Assembly (NCBI RefSeq): GCF_021601385.1 | Contig: NZ_BQHO01000017.1 | Location: 54,279-118,278 of the forward strand | DNA length: 64,000 bases | Direction of reading: 5' to 3' | From: Pseudomonas parasichuanensis | Lineage (GTDB): Bacteria > Pseudomonadota > Gammaproteobacteria > Pseudomonadales > Pseudomonadaceae | Part shown: positions 41,851-51,401 of the stretch, piece after piece | Layout: each line of letters begins with the position of its first letter | Numbering within the stretch: position 1 is the first letter of the stretch | Translations under genes and position numbers: made by a program | Notes under the pieces: generated by a model | The model's input: only the letters and a program-made list of their open reading frames with translations | Told to the model about the DNA's origin: nothing | The model's database searches: none

Positions 41851-44256
41851 CTACCAGCTATAACTCACCTTCGCCGTAACCTCCCGCCCCGGGTTGTAGT
41901 AGTTCGCCGTCCCCGACCCCACCACATGCTGCTCATCCAGCAAGTTACTCACGTTCACGGCCAAATCCATCCCCTTGGCAATCCGGTAGTTAAACGCCGC
42001 ATCAAACAACGTAGTCCCCTCGGTCTTCTTGGTATTGGCCGCATCCATAAAATACGCCCCCACATACCGCGCCCCCAGCCCCACGCTCACGTCGGTCCCC
42101 GGCACGCTGTAGTAGCTCCACAACGAAGCCGTATGGTTCGGCGCCGTGGTGAACTCATTCCCCTTGAGCGAACTCCCGTCATACAAGGTGCCGCGAATCA
42201 CCTCCGACTTCATGTACGAATACGCACCGATCAGGCTCAGGTCCTGGGTCACCTGCACCTTGGCCTCCAGGTCCAACCCGCGTGCCCGCGACTCCCCCAC
42301 GGTCTGCTGCTCGATGATGCCGCTCGGCAGCACCACGGCAATGCTCACGTTCTCCTGGGTCAGGTCATACACCGCCGCCGAGAACAGCGCGTCCATCTCG
42401 ATAGGCGAATACTTCACGCCCACCTCGTACTGCCTGCCGGTCTGCGGGGTCACGCCCACCTGGGGCGGCGAGACGGACTCCACCATGCTCACGTAGGTGG
42501 ACACTTCGTCGTTGACGATATAAGTCAGTGCACCACGGTACGAAGTGGCCGAGAAGTGGTCGCGCTCATCGATGGTCGTCGGGCTGGAGAAGAGGTTGTA
42601 ACCCTTGCTGGTCAGGTCCATCGAGTCGTTGCGCACACCGCCGGTGACGATGAAGCGATCGTAGAACGACAGGTTCTGCTGCAGGAACACGGCCTTGGTC
42701 GAGACGTCATTCTTTTTCGCGGTGTAGGGCGTGAGCGTGGCGGGCACGCCGGTGAAAACCGGGTTGGCCAGGTCGATCGACGACACCAGGTTGTACACCG
42801 AGCTTTCCTTGGTCGAAGAGTTCAGGTACTCCACCCCCACCAGGCTGCTGCTGTCGACATGCTCGAACTGGGCGTCGTATTGCAGCATCAGGTTGCCGTT
42901 GAACTGGTTGGCATCGCTGTCGGTGCCGAGCAGGTAGCGGGGGATGCTGGTGCCCACGCGGGCGGCGGAGTCGCTCAGGTACACGTAGCCGTAGTTGTCG
43001 GTCAGCTCGCTGTAGCGCAGGTTGCCGCGCAGCACGAAGCCGTTGTCGAAGTCGTGGGTGATGTTGCCGCTGAGGCTGGTGCGCTCGACGTCGTGGTAGT
43101 TGTAGCTGGGCTCGCCGTAGAACTTGTCGCGGTCGTATTCCTTGTCCAGCGGGTAGCCGCCGCTGTTGGGCGAGCTGTTGGTCTTGAGGTAGTCGAGGAT
43201 CACCGTGGCCGAGGTGTAGTCGCTGGGGGCCCAGGTGAGGCCGCCCATCACGAAGCGGTTGTCGTCCTGCGAATGCTCGTACTCGCGGTCGCTGTTCTGC
43301 AGCTTGGCGGTGAAGCGGCCGGCCACGGTCTTGTCTTCGTTCAGCGCATCGGTGACGTCGATGCCGGTTTCGCGGTGGTTGTAGGAGCCGTAGGTGACGT
43401 AGCCCTGGCCGGACCGTTCGAAGCGCGGCTGCTTGGTGACGAAGTTCACCGAGCCGCCCGGGTCTGCCGGGCCGAACAGGGTGGAGTTGGCGCCGCGCAG
43501 GATTTCGATGCGCTCATAGGCGTAAGGGTCTTCGCGCACGCCGCGCATCGAACTCAAGGTCAGGCCATCGCGGTAGGTGGTGGCCTGGAAGCCGCGGATC
43601 TGGAAGTAGTCGTTGCGGTCATCGGTGCCGTAGAAGTCGCTGACCACGCCCGGGGTGTACTGCAGGGCTTCCTCGGTGGTGCTGACGCTACGTTGCTCCA
43701 GTTCCTTGCGGGTCACTACGGACACGGATGCCGGGGTGTTGAGGATGCTGGTCGCCACCTTGCCGCCCACCCACAGCTCCTTGGCCACCACCGAGTCGGT
43801 GTCGTCGCCGGCATCGACCTTGACCTTGGCATTGATGATCACGGGTGCCAGGCGATAGTCCTCGGTGGCGCCCAGTTCCAGCGGGCCGGCAGGCTTGGGT
43901 GGCTCGACCAGCAGGAAGGCGGTCGGGGTTTGCTGGTCGATCTGCAGGTCGCTGCCCTGCAACAGCGTGGCCAGGGCTGTCGGGATATCCAACGCCCCGC
44001 TCACGCCCCGCGTGGTGCGGTTGGCCACGCTCGCGGCTTCGAACGAGAGGCTGATGCCGGCCTCACGGGCAAACCGATCAAGCGCAGGGGCCAGTGGGCC
44101 AGCGGGGATGCTCCACTGCCGCACCGGGTTGCTGTGCTCGGCAGGCGAGGTTTGCGCCAGTGCCGGCAGCGCGCAGCTGCTGACGATCAAGCCAAGGGCC
44201 GCTGCCTGGATGGCACGGCTCAGGGGATGGCGCTGTGGGACCGGGGGAAAACTCAT
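41851..44256 (-). CDS. TonB-dependent siderophore receptor with STN signalling domain
   Basis: An 801-aa outer-membrane receptor. A signal peptide ends near SCALPALAQ (about residue 35). The STN domain (about 45-118, WSIPAGPLAPALDRFAREAG to LLQGSDLQIDQQTPTAFLLV) is the module that contacts an anti-sigma factor in transducers. The plug (about 150-265) contains the TonB-box-like start and EILRGANSTLFGPADPGGSVN. The 22-strand barrel ends in the Trp-terminated AKVSYSW. No sigma/anti-sigma pair is adjacent. The ligand is unknown; a ferric siderophore is likely. A Fur-box-like sequence lies upstream. Confidence 0.9.
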   Translation of the reverse strand: MSFPPVPQRHPLSRAIQAAALGLIVSSCALPALAQTSPAEHSNPVRQWSIPAGPLAPALDRFAREAGISLSFEAASVANRTTRGVSGALDIPTALATLLQGSDLQIDQQTPTAFLLVEPPKPAGPLELGATEDYRLAPVIINAKVKVDAGDDTDSVVAKELWVGGKVATSILNTPASVSVVTRKELEQRSVSTTEEALQYTPGVVSDFYGTDDRNDYFQIRGFQATTYRDGLTLSSMRGVREDPYAYERIEILRGANSTLFGPADPGGSVNFVTKQPRFERSGQGYVTYGSYNHRETGIDVTDALNEDKTVAGRFTAKLQNSDREYEHSQDDNRFVMGGLTWAPSDYTSATVILDYLKTNSSPNSGGYPLDKEYDRDKFYGEPSYNYHDVERTSLSGNITHDFDNGFVLRGNLRYSELTDNYGYVYLSDSAARVGTSIPRYLLGTDSDANQFNGNLMLQYDAQFEHVDSSSLVGVEYLNSSTKESSVYNLVSSIDLANPVFTGVPATLTPYTAKKNDVSTKAVFLQQNLSFYDRFIVTGGVRNDSMDLTSKGYNLFSSPTTIDERDHFSATSYRGALTYIVNDEVSTYVSMVESVSPPQVGVTPQTGRQYEVGVKYSPIEMDALFSAAVYDLTQENVSIAVVLPSGIIEQQTVGESRARGLDLEAKVQVTQDLSLIGAYSYMKSEVIRGTLYDGSSLKGNEFTTAPNHTASLWSYYSVPGTDVSVGLGARYVGAYFMDAANTKKTEGTTLFDAAFNYRIAKGMDLAVNVSNLLDEQHVVGSGTANYYNPGREVTAKVSYSW

Positions 44257-44319
44257 TTCTCGCTCCGTATGCAGGATAGGCAGATGGGCCTGTATTTCGG
44301 CCTTTCCTACATGCCGAAC

Positions 44320-44338
44320 GAGAATGAGAAATTACCTC
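44320..44338. promoter_or_regulatory. Candidate Fur box of the siderophore receptor
   Basis: GAGAATGAGAAATTACCTC resembles the Fur consensus GATAATGATAATCATTATC in the left half and less in the right. It lies about 65 bp upstream of the receptor start. Iron repression is expected for this class. Confidence 0.45.
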
Positions 44339-44353
44339 ATTTATTTTTTGCCT

Positions 44354-45892
44354 TCATGTGCGAACTGCGCTCACTTGCATGGCAGGTAGCGGCCTGCTCA
44401 GCAACGCACCCACGATCAGCGCAAACACCAACGCCGCCACTCCGGCAACCTGCAAAACCGCCTCAAAACCGCCCATGAACGCCTGCCGCGCCAACGGCGC
44501 CGCCGCCTCGCGCAGGCCCGGCTCGAGCATCGCCAGCGCCGCCTGCAAATCCCCCGCCGCCACCCGCGTCGCCATGTCCCCAACCTTCCCCAGCACCTCA
44601 GGCGCCAGGCCGGCCATGGCTTCGCGCAACAATTGCCCACTACGCGCCGCCAGGATGCCGCCGAGTATGCCGATGGCCAGCACAATGGCGCCGAAGCGTG
44701 TGGTGGTGCTCAGCCCCGAGGCCATGCCGGTGCGTTCGCGGGGCACGCAGGCCATGATGTTTTTTTGCGTGTCCCCGTTAAGCAGCCCAGCGCCAGCGCC
44801 CAACACCAGGCTGGCCAGGGCGAAAGCGCCATAGCCACCTGCCCCGATCGCCCAGGCACAGGCCAGGTTGCCCGCCCCGACCAGCAGCAGCCCAAGGGCG
44901 AACACCTGCGCCGCACTCAACCTCGCCGCCAGGCGCATCCCCAACCGCGGCGTCAGCAACATTGCCACGGCAAACGGCAACATCCCCGCCCCCGCTTCGA
45001 GTGCCGACAATTGCAAACCGTTCTGCAGGTACAGCGGCAGCAGGGTCATCATCACCTGGGCACAAGCGGCGTAGGCGAACATGCCCAGCAACGCGCCGAT
45101 GAACCGCCCGCTGCGCATCAGCTGCAAGTCGATCATCGGCCGGGCCTGGCTGCGCTCGACCATCACGAACAGGCCGAACAGGAATGCGGCGATCACCAGG
45201 CGGCCCAGGGTGGGCGCACTGTCCCAGCCGACCCGGTTGGCGTCGATCAGTGCCCAGATCAGGTAGCCCAGGCTGCCGGCGAAGGTCAGGCTGCCCAGTG
45301 GGTCGAGGCGTGCGGCGGCGCTGTCGCGGGACTCTTCGACGCTGCGCAGCACCATCAGCGCCAGCACGGCCACCAGCGGCAGGTTGATGTAGAAGATCCA
45401 GCGCCAGCCCAGGGTGCTGGCGATCAGGCCGCCGAGCAGTGGCGCGAAGGTGATGGTGGCGCCCATGCAGGCACCCCAGAAGGCCCAGGCGCGCAAGCGT
45501 GCTTCGGGCTCATGGAAGCGGTGGCCGATGGCAGCCAGGGCGGCGGTGAGCAGCAGCGCCGCGCCCACGCCTTTGCCGGCGCGGGCCAGGTCCAGGAACA
45601 ACAGGTTCGGTGCGGCGCCGCAGGCCAGGGAAGCCAGGCCGAACAGTGCCAGCCCGAGCAGCAGCATGCGCCGTCGGCCGAAGCGGTCGGCCAGGCTGCC
45701 GGCGGGCAACAGGCAGGCGGCGAAGGCCAGCAGGTAGGCGCTGACCACCCATTCGATGTCGGCGAACGAACCGGACAGGTCGCGGGCGATGCTGGGCAAG
45801 CTGACGGCGACGATGTTGGTGTCGAGGATGATCAGGGCGCACACGGCCGAGGCGGTGAACAAGGTGAAACGCGCAGATGCGAGGGTGGACAT
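44354..45892 (-). CDS. MFS drug/proton antiporter, DHA2 family (14 TM)
   Basis: A 512-aa inner-membrane exporter. The N-terminal MFS signature is present: LDTNIVAVSLPSIARDLSGS (motif D1-like), then GSLADRFGRRRMLLLG (motif A, about 65-80), and GGLIASTLGWRWIFYINLPL (motif C, about 155-175). About 14 hydrophobic segments run through the protein, with the extra central pair of DHA2 transporters. Substrate unknown; drug or siderophore efflux are both possible given the adjacent receptor, which begins about 100 bp downstream on the same strand. Confidence 0.88.
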   Translation of the reverse strand: MSTLASARFTLFTASAVCALIILDTNIVAVSLPSIARDLSGSFADIEWVVSAYLLAFAACLLPAGSLADRFGRRRMLLLGLALFGLASLACGAAPNLLFLDLARAGKGVGAALLLTAALAAIGHRFHEPEARLRAWAFWGACMGATITFAPLLGGLIASTLGWRWIFYINLPLVAVLALMVLRSVEESRDSAAARLDPLGSLTFAGSLGYLIWALIDANRVGWDSAPTLGRLVIAAFLFGLFVMVERSQARPMIDLQLMRSGRFIGALLGMFAYAACAQVMMTLLPLYLQNGLQLSALEAGAGMLPFAVAMLLTPRLGMRLAARLSAAQVFALGLLLVGAGNLACAWAIGAGGYGAFALASLVLGAGAGLLNGDTQKNIMACVPRERTGMASGLSTTTRFGAIVLAIGILGGILAARSGQLLREAMAGLAPEVLGKVGDMATRVAAGDLQAALAMLEPGLREAAAPLARQAFMGGFEAVLQVAGVAALVFALIVGALLSRPLPAMQVSAVRT

Positions 45893-45947
45893 GGCAAGGC
45901 TCCGGGCGGTGGCTGGTCGTCGGGGAGCAGAGGGCCGCTGCGCGCCC

Positions 45948-46014
45948 CATCGCTGGCAAGCCAGCTCCCACAGGGGCTACGGTGATCCTTGTGGGAGCCG
46001 GCTTGCCGGCGATG
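45948..46014. repeat. Inverted REP pair
   Basis: ATCGCTGGCAAGCCAGCTCC and GGAGCCGGCTTGCCGGCGAT about 24 bp apart, in the 263-bp divergent gap between the exporter and lysR. Nothing else is recognisable there. Confidence 0.88.
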
Positions 46015-46155
46015 GACCGCGCAGCGGTCCCAGGCGATCCGGGCTTTGCCGCCACGACGCCAGCCTTGTAGTGTTGCCCTCACCATAACGCCGCCGGGCG
46101 CCGGGCTTGTTAGCCGCCACGTCCTGCGTCATTAGCCACCGGCTAACGAGGCCCC

Positions 46156-47031
46156 ATGGAAATCCGCCACTTCCGCTACTTCCTCAGCGTCGCCCGCCAC
46201 GGCCACTTCACCCGTGCGGCCGAGCAGTTGGGCATCGCCCCGCCCACCCTCAGTCGGCAGATCCAGGACATGGAAAAAACCCTGGGCGTGCTGCTGTTCC
46301 AGCGCAGCCAGCGCGAAGTGCGCCTGACTGCCGCGGGCGAAGCATTGCGGGTGGAGGCCGAGCAGGCGGTGCGCCAGTTCGACGCCGCACAGCTCAGCGC
46401 GCAGCGCGCCGCAAGGGGCGACAGTGGGCGCATCGAGCTGGGCTATGTGGCTTCGGCGGCCTACTCCGGCACCTTGCAACAGCAAGTGACCCGCTTCAGT
46501 GACGCCCACCCCGGCGTGCATCTGAATATCCGCGAGGCGCCCATGGACGCGCTGCCCACGCAGGTGCTCGACGGCCAGCTGGACCTGGCCTATGTGCGCT
46601 CGCCGATGGAGCTGCCGGAGGGACTGGAGGCGATTCCCCTGCATGAAGAAGGCTTCGTCCTGGCGCTGCCCGCAGGTTCCCGCCTGAACGAGCTCAAGCA
46701 GCTCCCGGCCAAGCGCCTGGCCGATGAAACCTTCATCCTCCCCGAACAGATCTCCGGCACGCTGGAGGTCGCCGCGCAGGGTGGTTTCGTCCCGCGCCTG
46801 GGCCCCCAGCCGGGCAGCCTGGTGGCGGTGATCACTTTGGTATCCCTGGGCCAGGGCGTTGCGGTGGTGCCGGAATCGGTGGTGCGGCGGATCAACTTGC
46901 CGCAGGTGAACTACCGGCCTGTCGAGGATTGCCGGGCGAGTTCGTGGTTGAGCCTGTTGCATCGGCGCTTCGAGAAGTCACCGGCAGTCGCCCGCTATAT
47001 CGAGGCGGTGCGCTCGGCATCCAGCGCGTAG
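46156..47031 (+). CDS. LysR-family transcriptional regulator
   Basis: A 291-aa LysR regulator. The winged helix is at residues 1-60 (FRYFLSVARHGHFTRAAEQL, then GIAPPTLSRQIQDMEKTLG). The effector-binding domain runs from about 90 to 290. It is divergent from the MFS exporter, its probable target by the usual LysR arrangement. The 3' end overlaps the convergent YhcG-like gene by 37 bp. Ligand unknown. Confidence 0.9.
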   Translation: MEIRHFRYFLSVARHGHFTRAAEQLGIAPPTLSRQIQDMEKTLGVLLFQRSQREVRLTAAGEALRVEAEQAVRQFDAAQLSAQRAARGDSGRIELGYVASAAYSGTLQQQVTRFSDAHPGVHLNIREAPMDALPTQVLDGQLDLAYVRSPMELPEGLEAIPLHEEGFVLALPAGSRLNELKQLPAKRLADETFILPEQISGTLEVAAQGGFVPRLGPQPGSLVAVITLVSLGQGVAVVPESVVRRINLPQVNYRPVEDCRASSWLSLLHRRFEKSPAVARYIEAVRSASSA

Positions 47032-48026
47032 AACTCCTGCAACTTGGCCTGCAGCAGGGCCTTGTCCGGCAGGCGGGTCTGGTACTCGGCGATCAGCGCG
47101 GGGGACAGGCTGCGGTTGAGCGCGTACTCCACCACCTCATCGTCCCTGCTGGCGCACAGCAGCACGCCGATGGCGGGGTTCTCGTGGGCCTTGCGCTCGT
47201 TGCGGTCGAGGGCCTCGAGATAGAAGTCCAGCTTGCCCAGGTACTCGGGCTCGAATCGCCCGACTTTCAATTCGATGGCCACCAGGCAGTTGAGGCCGCG
47301 GTGGAAGAACAACAGGTCGAGGGCAAAGTCACGGCCGCCCACCTGCAACGGGTAGTGCGAGCCGACGAAGCAGAAGCCGCGGCCCAGCTCGACCAGGAAG
47401 TCCTTGAGGCGGGCAAGCAACCCTTGGTGCAGGTCGGCCTCGGCGTGCCCGCCCGGTAGGCCGAGGAACTCGATCATGTAGGCATCGCGGAACACCTCCA
47501 GGGCCGCAGGATGGGCCTGGGTGAGCGCGGCCGACGCCTTGGCCGGTTGCGTCACGCTGCGCTCGAACAGCGCAGCCTTGAGTTGGCGTTCCAGTTCACG
47601 CTTGGACCACTTTTCCTGGCTGGCCATGCGCAGGTAGAACAGCCGCTCTTCAGGGTGCTTGCACTGTCCAATAACTATCATGTTGTGGCTCCACGGCAAT
47701 AGTCGCACCAGTGGTGCGACTATTTCGTCACCCCGGTAAACCTCGTAAAACTGCCGCATGCGGAACAGGTTGGCGCGGGTAAATCCGCGCAGCCCGGGCT
47801 GGGTCAGCAGCAGATGATCCGCCAGCTGGTTGACCACCCCATCGCCCCACTCGGCCCGCTCCAGCTTGCGGCTGATAAAAGCCCCCACCTGCCAATACAG
47901 CTCGATCAGTTGAGTGTTAACGGCCTGGACCGCGCGCTGGCGGGCCGACTTGATCAGTGTCAGTACCTCATCGAAACGCTCATCCCTGGCAGCGGGCGCA
48001 GGCGCGCCCATGACTTCAATATTCAT
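46995..48026 (-). CDS. YhcG/DUF1016-family PD-(D/E)xK nuclease
   Basis: A 343-aa protein with the DUF1016 N-terminal domain (about 20-165: VQAVNTQLIELYWQVGAFIS, then LPWSHNMIVIGQCK) and a C-terminal nuclease domain (about 175-330). The latter has the active-site pattern DFALDLLFFHR followed by LVAIELKVGRFEPEY. Relatives are frequent near defence and mobile genes and may process branched DNA; the exact role is unknown. ATG 48026 has GGAG seven bases upstream. It is outside the ssrA island. Confidence 0.85.
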   Translation of the reverse strand: MNIEVMGAPAPAARDERFDEVLTLIKSARQRAVQAVNTQLIELYWQVGAFISRKLERAEWGDGVVNQLADHLLLTQPGLRGFTRANLFRMRQFYEVYRGDEIVAPLVRLLPWSHNMIVIGQCKHPEERLFYLRMASQEKWSKRELERQLKAALFERSVTQPAKASAALTQAHPAALEVFRDAYMIEFLGLPGGHAEADLHQGLLARLKDFLVELGRGFCFVGSHYPLQVGGRDFALDLLFFHRGLNCLVAIELKVGRFEPEYLGKLDFYLEALDRNERKAHENPAIGVLLCASRDDEVVEYALNRSLSPALIAEYQTRLPDKALLQAKLQEFYALDAERTASI

Positions 48027-48117
48027 GCAACGACTCCATGGCAAATAGGGAAAACCCGCCAGAGTCTATCCCCGCCCCTCGCCCGGCCCGACAGGTGAAA
48101 CTGTTGCAAAACGCAAA

Positions 48118-48139
48118 GAGGGCGCCCAGTGGCGCCCTC
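48118..48139 (-). terminator. Terminator of the gabP-like gene
   Basis: GAGGGCGCC-ACTG-GGCGCCCTC hairpin followed by TTTGCGTTTT on the minus strand, 19 bp after the permease stop. Confidence 0.75.
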
Positions 48140-48157
48140 TCGTTCACGGTAAGGCCA

Positions 48158-49549
48158 TCAGCCCATCGACCGCGCCCCAACCACCCGCGCATGCCCCCGC
48201 GTGGTGACGATCCCCAGGAACGAAATCACGATCGCCAGCCCCAACGTGGCGCTCACCTCGGCCCGGTGTTCCTCGGTGAACATCATCACCCCCAGCGCGC
48301 AGCTGATGAAGATGATCACTGCCCAGGTCAGCCACGGGAACAGCCACATCTTGAACTTGAGGTTGGCGTTCTCGCGCTCCAGCCGGCCACGCATGCGCAG
48401 CTGGGAAATGGCGATCACCAGGTACACCAGCAGGGCAATGGCGCCAGAGCTTGCCAGCAAAAACTCGAACACGCCCTTGGGTGCGAAGTAGTTGAGGATG
48501 GCGATGGCCGCACCGATCAGGGTGCTGCCGAACACCGCTGCACGCGGCACGCCCACCTTTGAGGTTTCCTTGAGGAACGCCGGGGCATCACCGCGCTTGG
48601 CCAGCGAGTACATCATCCGCGAGGCGATGTAGATCGACGAGTTCATGCAGCTGGTCACCGCGATCAGCACCACGAAATCAACCATCAGCGCGGCATTGGG
48701 GATGTTCATGATTTCCAGCGCACGCTGGTAAGAACCCACCACCGCCAGCTGTGGGTCGTTCCACGGCACCACCGAAATGATCACGAAGATCGACAGGATA
48801 TAGAAGGTACTGATGCGCCAGATTACCGAGCGGGTGGCCTTGGCGATGTTGCGCGCAGGGTCGCTGGATTCGGACGCGGCAATGGTCACCGCCTCGGTGC
48901 CGATAAAGCTGAACATCACGGTGATGAAGGCACCGATCACCGCCGACCAGCCCTTGGGCGTGAAACCGCCGTGCTCGGCCATCAGCGTGCTCAAACCGCT
49001 GACCTCGCGGTTGGGCAGCCAGCCCATCAGCGCGGCGAAGCCCAGGCCGATGAAGCCGAGGATCGCCGTGACCTTGAGGATCGCGAACCAGAATTCGAAC
49101 TCGCCGTACTTGGCCACGCTGAACAGGTTGGTGCAGGCCAGCAGCAATACCGAGGCCAGGGCGAAGATCCAGCTGTCCACCTGGGGGAACCAGGCGTTGA
49201 GCACATGCCCGGCGGCCAGTGCTTCGATGGGGATCACCAGCACCCAGAACCACCAGTACAACCAGCCGATGGTGTAGCCGGCCCAGCGGCCGATGGCCTG
49301 GTCGGCGTAGGTGGAGAACGACCCGGTGTCGGGGTGTGCCACGGCCATTTCGCCGAGCATGCGCATCACCAGCACCACCAGGGTGCCGGCTACGAAATAA
49401 GAAAGAATGGTGGCAGGCCCGGCCGCCGCGATGGCGTGCCCGGAACCTACGAAAAGCCCGGCGCCGATGATGCCGGCGATGGACAGCATGGTTACATGAC
49501 GCGGCTTGAAACCTTGAGCAAGGTTGCCATCAGATCCCACGGTGCTCAT
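48158..49549 (-). CDS. gabP: GABA/amino-acid permease (GabP-like, APC family)
   Basis: A 463-aa inner-membrane transporter of the amino acid transporter family with 12 predicted helices. Family motifs: MLSIAGIIGAGLFVGSGHAI (about 21-40, substrate-site GxGxG region), RMLGEMAVAHPDTGSFSTYA, and IVGTEA-like FSFIGTEAVTIAASES (about 210-225). It resembles GABA permeases; related substrates such as beta-alanine or proline are possible. A monocistronic unit, preceded by a long leader and followed by its own terminator. Confidence 0.8.
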   Translation of the reverse strand: MSTVGSDGNLAQGFKPRHVTMLSIAGIIGAGLFVGSGHAIAAAGPATILSYFVAGTLVVLVMRMLGEMAVAHPDTGSFSTYADQAIGRWAGYTIGWLYWWFWVLVIPIEALAAGHVLNAWFPQVDSWIFALASVLLLACTNLFSVAKYGEFEFWFAILKVTAILGFIGLGFAALMGWLPNREVSGLSTLMAEHGGFTPKGWSAVIGAFITVMFSFIGTEAVTIAASESSDPARNIAKATRSVIWRISTFYILSIFVIISVVPWNDPQLAVVGSYQRALEIMNIPNAALMVDFVVLIAVTSCMNSSIYIASRMMYSLAKRGDAPAFLKETSKVGVPRAAVFGSTLIGAAIAILNYFAPKGVFEFLLASSGAIALLVYLVIAISQLRMRGRLERENANLKFKMWLFPWLTWAVIIFISCALGVMMFTEEHRAEVSATLGLAIVISFLGIVTTRGHARVVGARSMG

Positions 49550-49948
49550 TGATATTGTTCTCTTTTTGCGGACACAAGGAAGGGACGGGCAGGTACAGGC
49601 GAAAAAGCATCTCCTTGAAAAACAATAAGAATGACACGTCGCTCAGGCGCTGTTGTTGAACCTCTTCACGCTTTTGCAGCGCCACGCACCGGACGATCCG
49701 GGGGTTATTTAAGCCGCGCGGGGCATGGGGAAATTGTTCGAGAACGTCCCGCAGGTTCGCGATCACGACACCCCGTGCCCGATCGCGCCGGATGTCGTGA
49801 TTGGCTTGTCTGGAAACGACACGGGCCAAGCGCCCACAAAAAAGCCCCGGTCTCCCGGGGCTGTGCTGCACAGGCGTCTGCCTACGCTTGACCGTCACAC
49901 GAGGCGGCGGGTGGCAGCAGGGAACTGTTGTGTGGTCAATTTTGGCCT
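49550..49948. other. Gap upstream of the permease gene
   Basis: About 400 bp without a convincing gene. It contains a minus-strand terminator (49838-49862) and, toward the permease, a long likely 5' leader. No operator or strong promoter is recognisable. A minus-strand frame across it lacks a start and a family resemblance. Confidence 0.5.
49838..49862 (-). terminator. Intrinsic terminator downstream of gudD
   Basis: AGCCCCGG-GAGA-CCGGGGCT hairpin followed by a T run on the minus strand, about 170 bp after gudD with a REP pair between. It probably ends the gudP-gudD transcript. Confidence 0.8.
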
Positions 49949-50016
49949 CATCGCCGGCAAGCCGGCTCCCACAGGGTTTGCGCTGAGCCTGTGGGAGCCG
50001 GCTTGCCGGCGATGAG
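49949..50016. repeat. Inverted REP pair
   Basis: CATCGCCGGCAAGCCGGCTC and its inverted copy about 25 bp apart, just after gudD. Confidence 0.9.
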
Positions 50017-50029
50017 GCCCGCACAGGAA

Positions 50030-51385
50030 TCAACGCACCAGGCAAGGCCGCTTGTTGTCGAACGCCCACCCCGGCACCAGGTACTGCATCGCCACGCTGT
50101 CATCGCGCGCCCCCAGCCCCATGTTGCGGTAGCACTCATGGGCCTTGGCCAGTTGATCCTCATCCAGCTGCACCCCCAACCCCGGCCGCGCGGGCACCCG
50201 CACATGGCCGTCGACAATACGCAGCGGCTCGCGGGTCAGGCGCTGGCCGTCCTGCCAGATCCAGTGGGTGTCGATGGCAGTGATCTCGCCCGGCGCGGCG
50301 GCGGCCACCTGGGTGAACATGGCCAGCGAAATATCGAAGTGGTTGTTGGAATGCGAGCCCCAGGTCAGGCCCCAGTCATGGCACATCTGCGCCACCCGCA
50401 CCGAGCCCTGCAGGGTCCAGAAGTGCGGGTCGGCCAGCGGGATGTCCACCGCCTGCGACTGGATCGCATGGCCCATCTGCCGCCAGTCGGTGGCGATCAT
50501 GTTGGTGGCGGTGGGCAGGCCGGTGGCGCGGCGGAACTCGGCCATCACCTCACGGCCGGAGTAGCCGTTCTCGGCGCCGCAGGGGTCTTCGGCATAGGCC
50601 AGCACCGCGTGCTTGTCGCGGCACAGGGCGATGGCTTCTTTGAGCGACCAGGCACCGTTGGGGTCGAGGGTGATGCGCGCCTCAGGGAAACGTTCGGCCA
50701 GTGCAGTGACGGCCTCCATCTCCTCTTCACCGCGCAGCACGCCGCCCTTCAATTTGAAATCGTTGAAGCCATAGCGGGCCTTGGCCGCTTCGGCCAGGCG
50801 CACCACCGCCTCCGGGGTCATGGCCTGCTCATGGCGCAGGCGGAACCAATCGTCATCGGCGTCGGCCTCGTTGCAATAGGCCAGGTCGGTGCGCTTGCGG
50901 TCACCGATGTAGAACAGGTAACCGAGCATCTTCACCGCCTCGCGCTGCTGCCCTTCGCCCAGCAGCGCGGCCATGGGCACGCCCAGGTGCTGGCCGAGCA
51001 AGTCGAGCAGCGCCGACTCGATGGCGGTCACCGCATGCACGGTGATGCGCAGGTCGAAGGTCTGCAGGCCGCGCCCGCCGGCATCACGCCCGGCGAAGGT
51101 CTGGCGCATGGCATTGAGCACGCGCTGGTAGTGGCCGATGGGCTGGCCGACCACCAGCGCGCGGGCGTCTTCCAGGGTCTGGCGAATGGCCTCGCCGCCG
51201 GGCACTTCGCCCAGGCCGGTGTTGCCGGCGCTGTCGCGCAGGATCACCACGTTGCGGGTGAAGTACGGGCCATGGGCGCCGCTGAGGTTGAGCAGCATGC
51301 TGTCGTGGCCGGCCACCGGGACCACACGCAGTTCGGTGACGACCGGGGTACCGTGTTGAACCTGTGGGGTGCTGTGCATGTTCAT
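50030..51385 (-). CDS. gudD: D-glucarate dehydratase
   Basis: A 451-aa enolase-superfamily enzyme that dehydrates D-glucarate (and L-idarate) to 5-keto-4-deoxy-D-glucarate. Visible features are the KxK base in NDFKLKGGV, metal ligands in [11 protein letters not shown] and [11 protein letters not shown], and the catalytic His in [14 protein letters not shown]. Length matches the family. It starts at MNMHSTPQV, preceded by AGAGAG, 16 bp after the transporter gudP. Part of a glucarate catabolism unit. Confidence 0.93.
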   Translation of the reverse strand: MNMHSTPQVQHGTPVVTELRVVPVAGHDSMLLNLSGAHGPYFTRNVVILRDSAGNTGLGEVPGGEAIRQTLEDARALVVGQPIGHYQRVLNAMRQTFAGRDAGGRGLQTFDLRITVHAVTAIESALLDLLGQHLGVPMAALLGEGQQREAVKMLGYLFYIGDRKRTDLAYCNEADADDDWFRLRHEQAMTPEAVVRLAEAAKARYGFNDFKLKGGVLRGEEEMEAVTALAERFPEARITLDPNGAWSLKEAIALCRDKHAVLAYAEDPCGAENGYSGREVMAEFRRATGLPTATNMIATDWRQMGHAIQSQAVDIPLADPHFWTLQGSVRVAQMCHDWGLTWGSHSNNHFDISLAMFTQVAAAAPGEITAIDTHWIWQDGQRLTREPLRIVDGHVRVPARPGLGVQLDEDQLAKAHECYRNMGLGARDDSVAMQYLVPGWAFDNKRPCLVR

Positions 51386-51401
51386 GGAATCTCTCTCGCA
51401 A

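Noticed and set aside
41842-44478. 878-codon plus-strand frame over the TonB receptor
   Set aside because: Antisense shadow; the receptor with signal peptide, plug and barrel explains the DNA.
49530-50069. 179-codon minus-strand frame between gabP and gudD
   Set aside because: It passes through a REP pair and a terminator and reads into the gabP start; only its last part looks protein-like and it has no start there.
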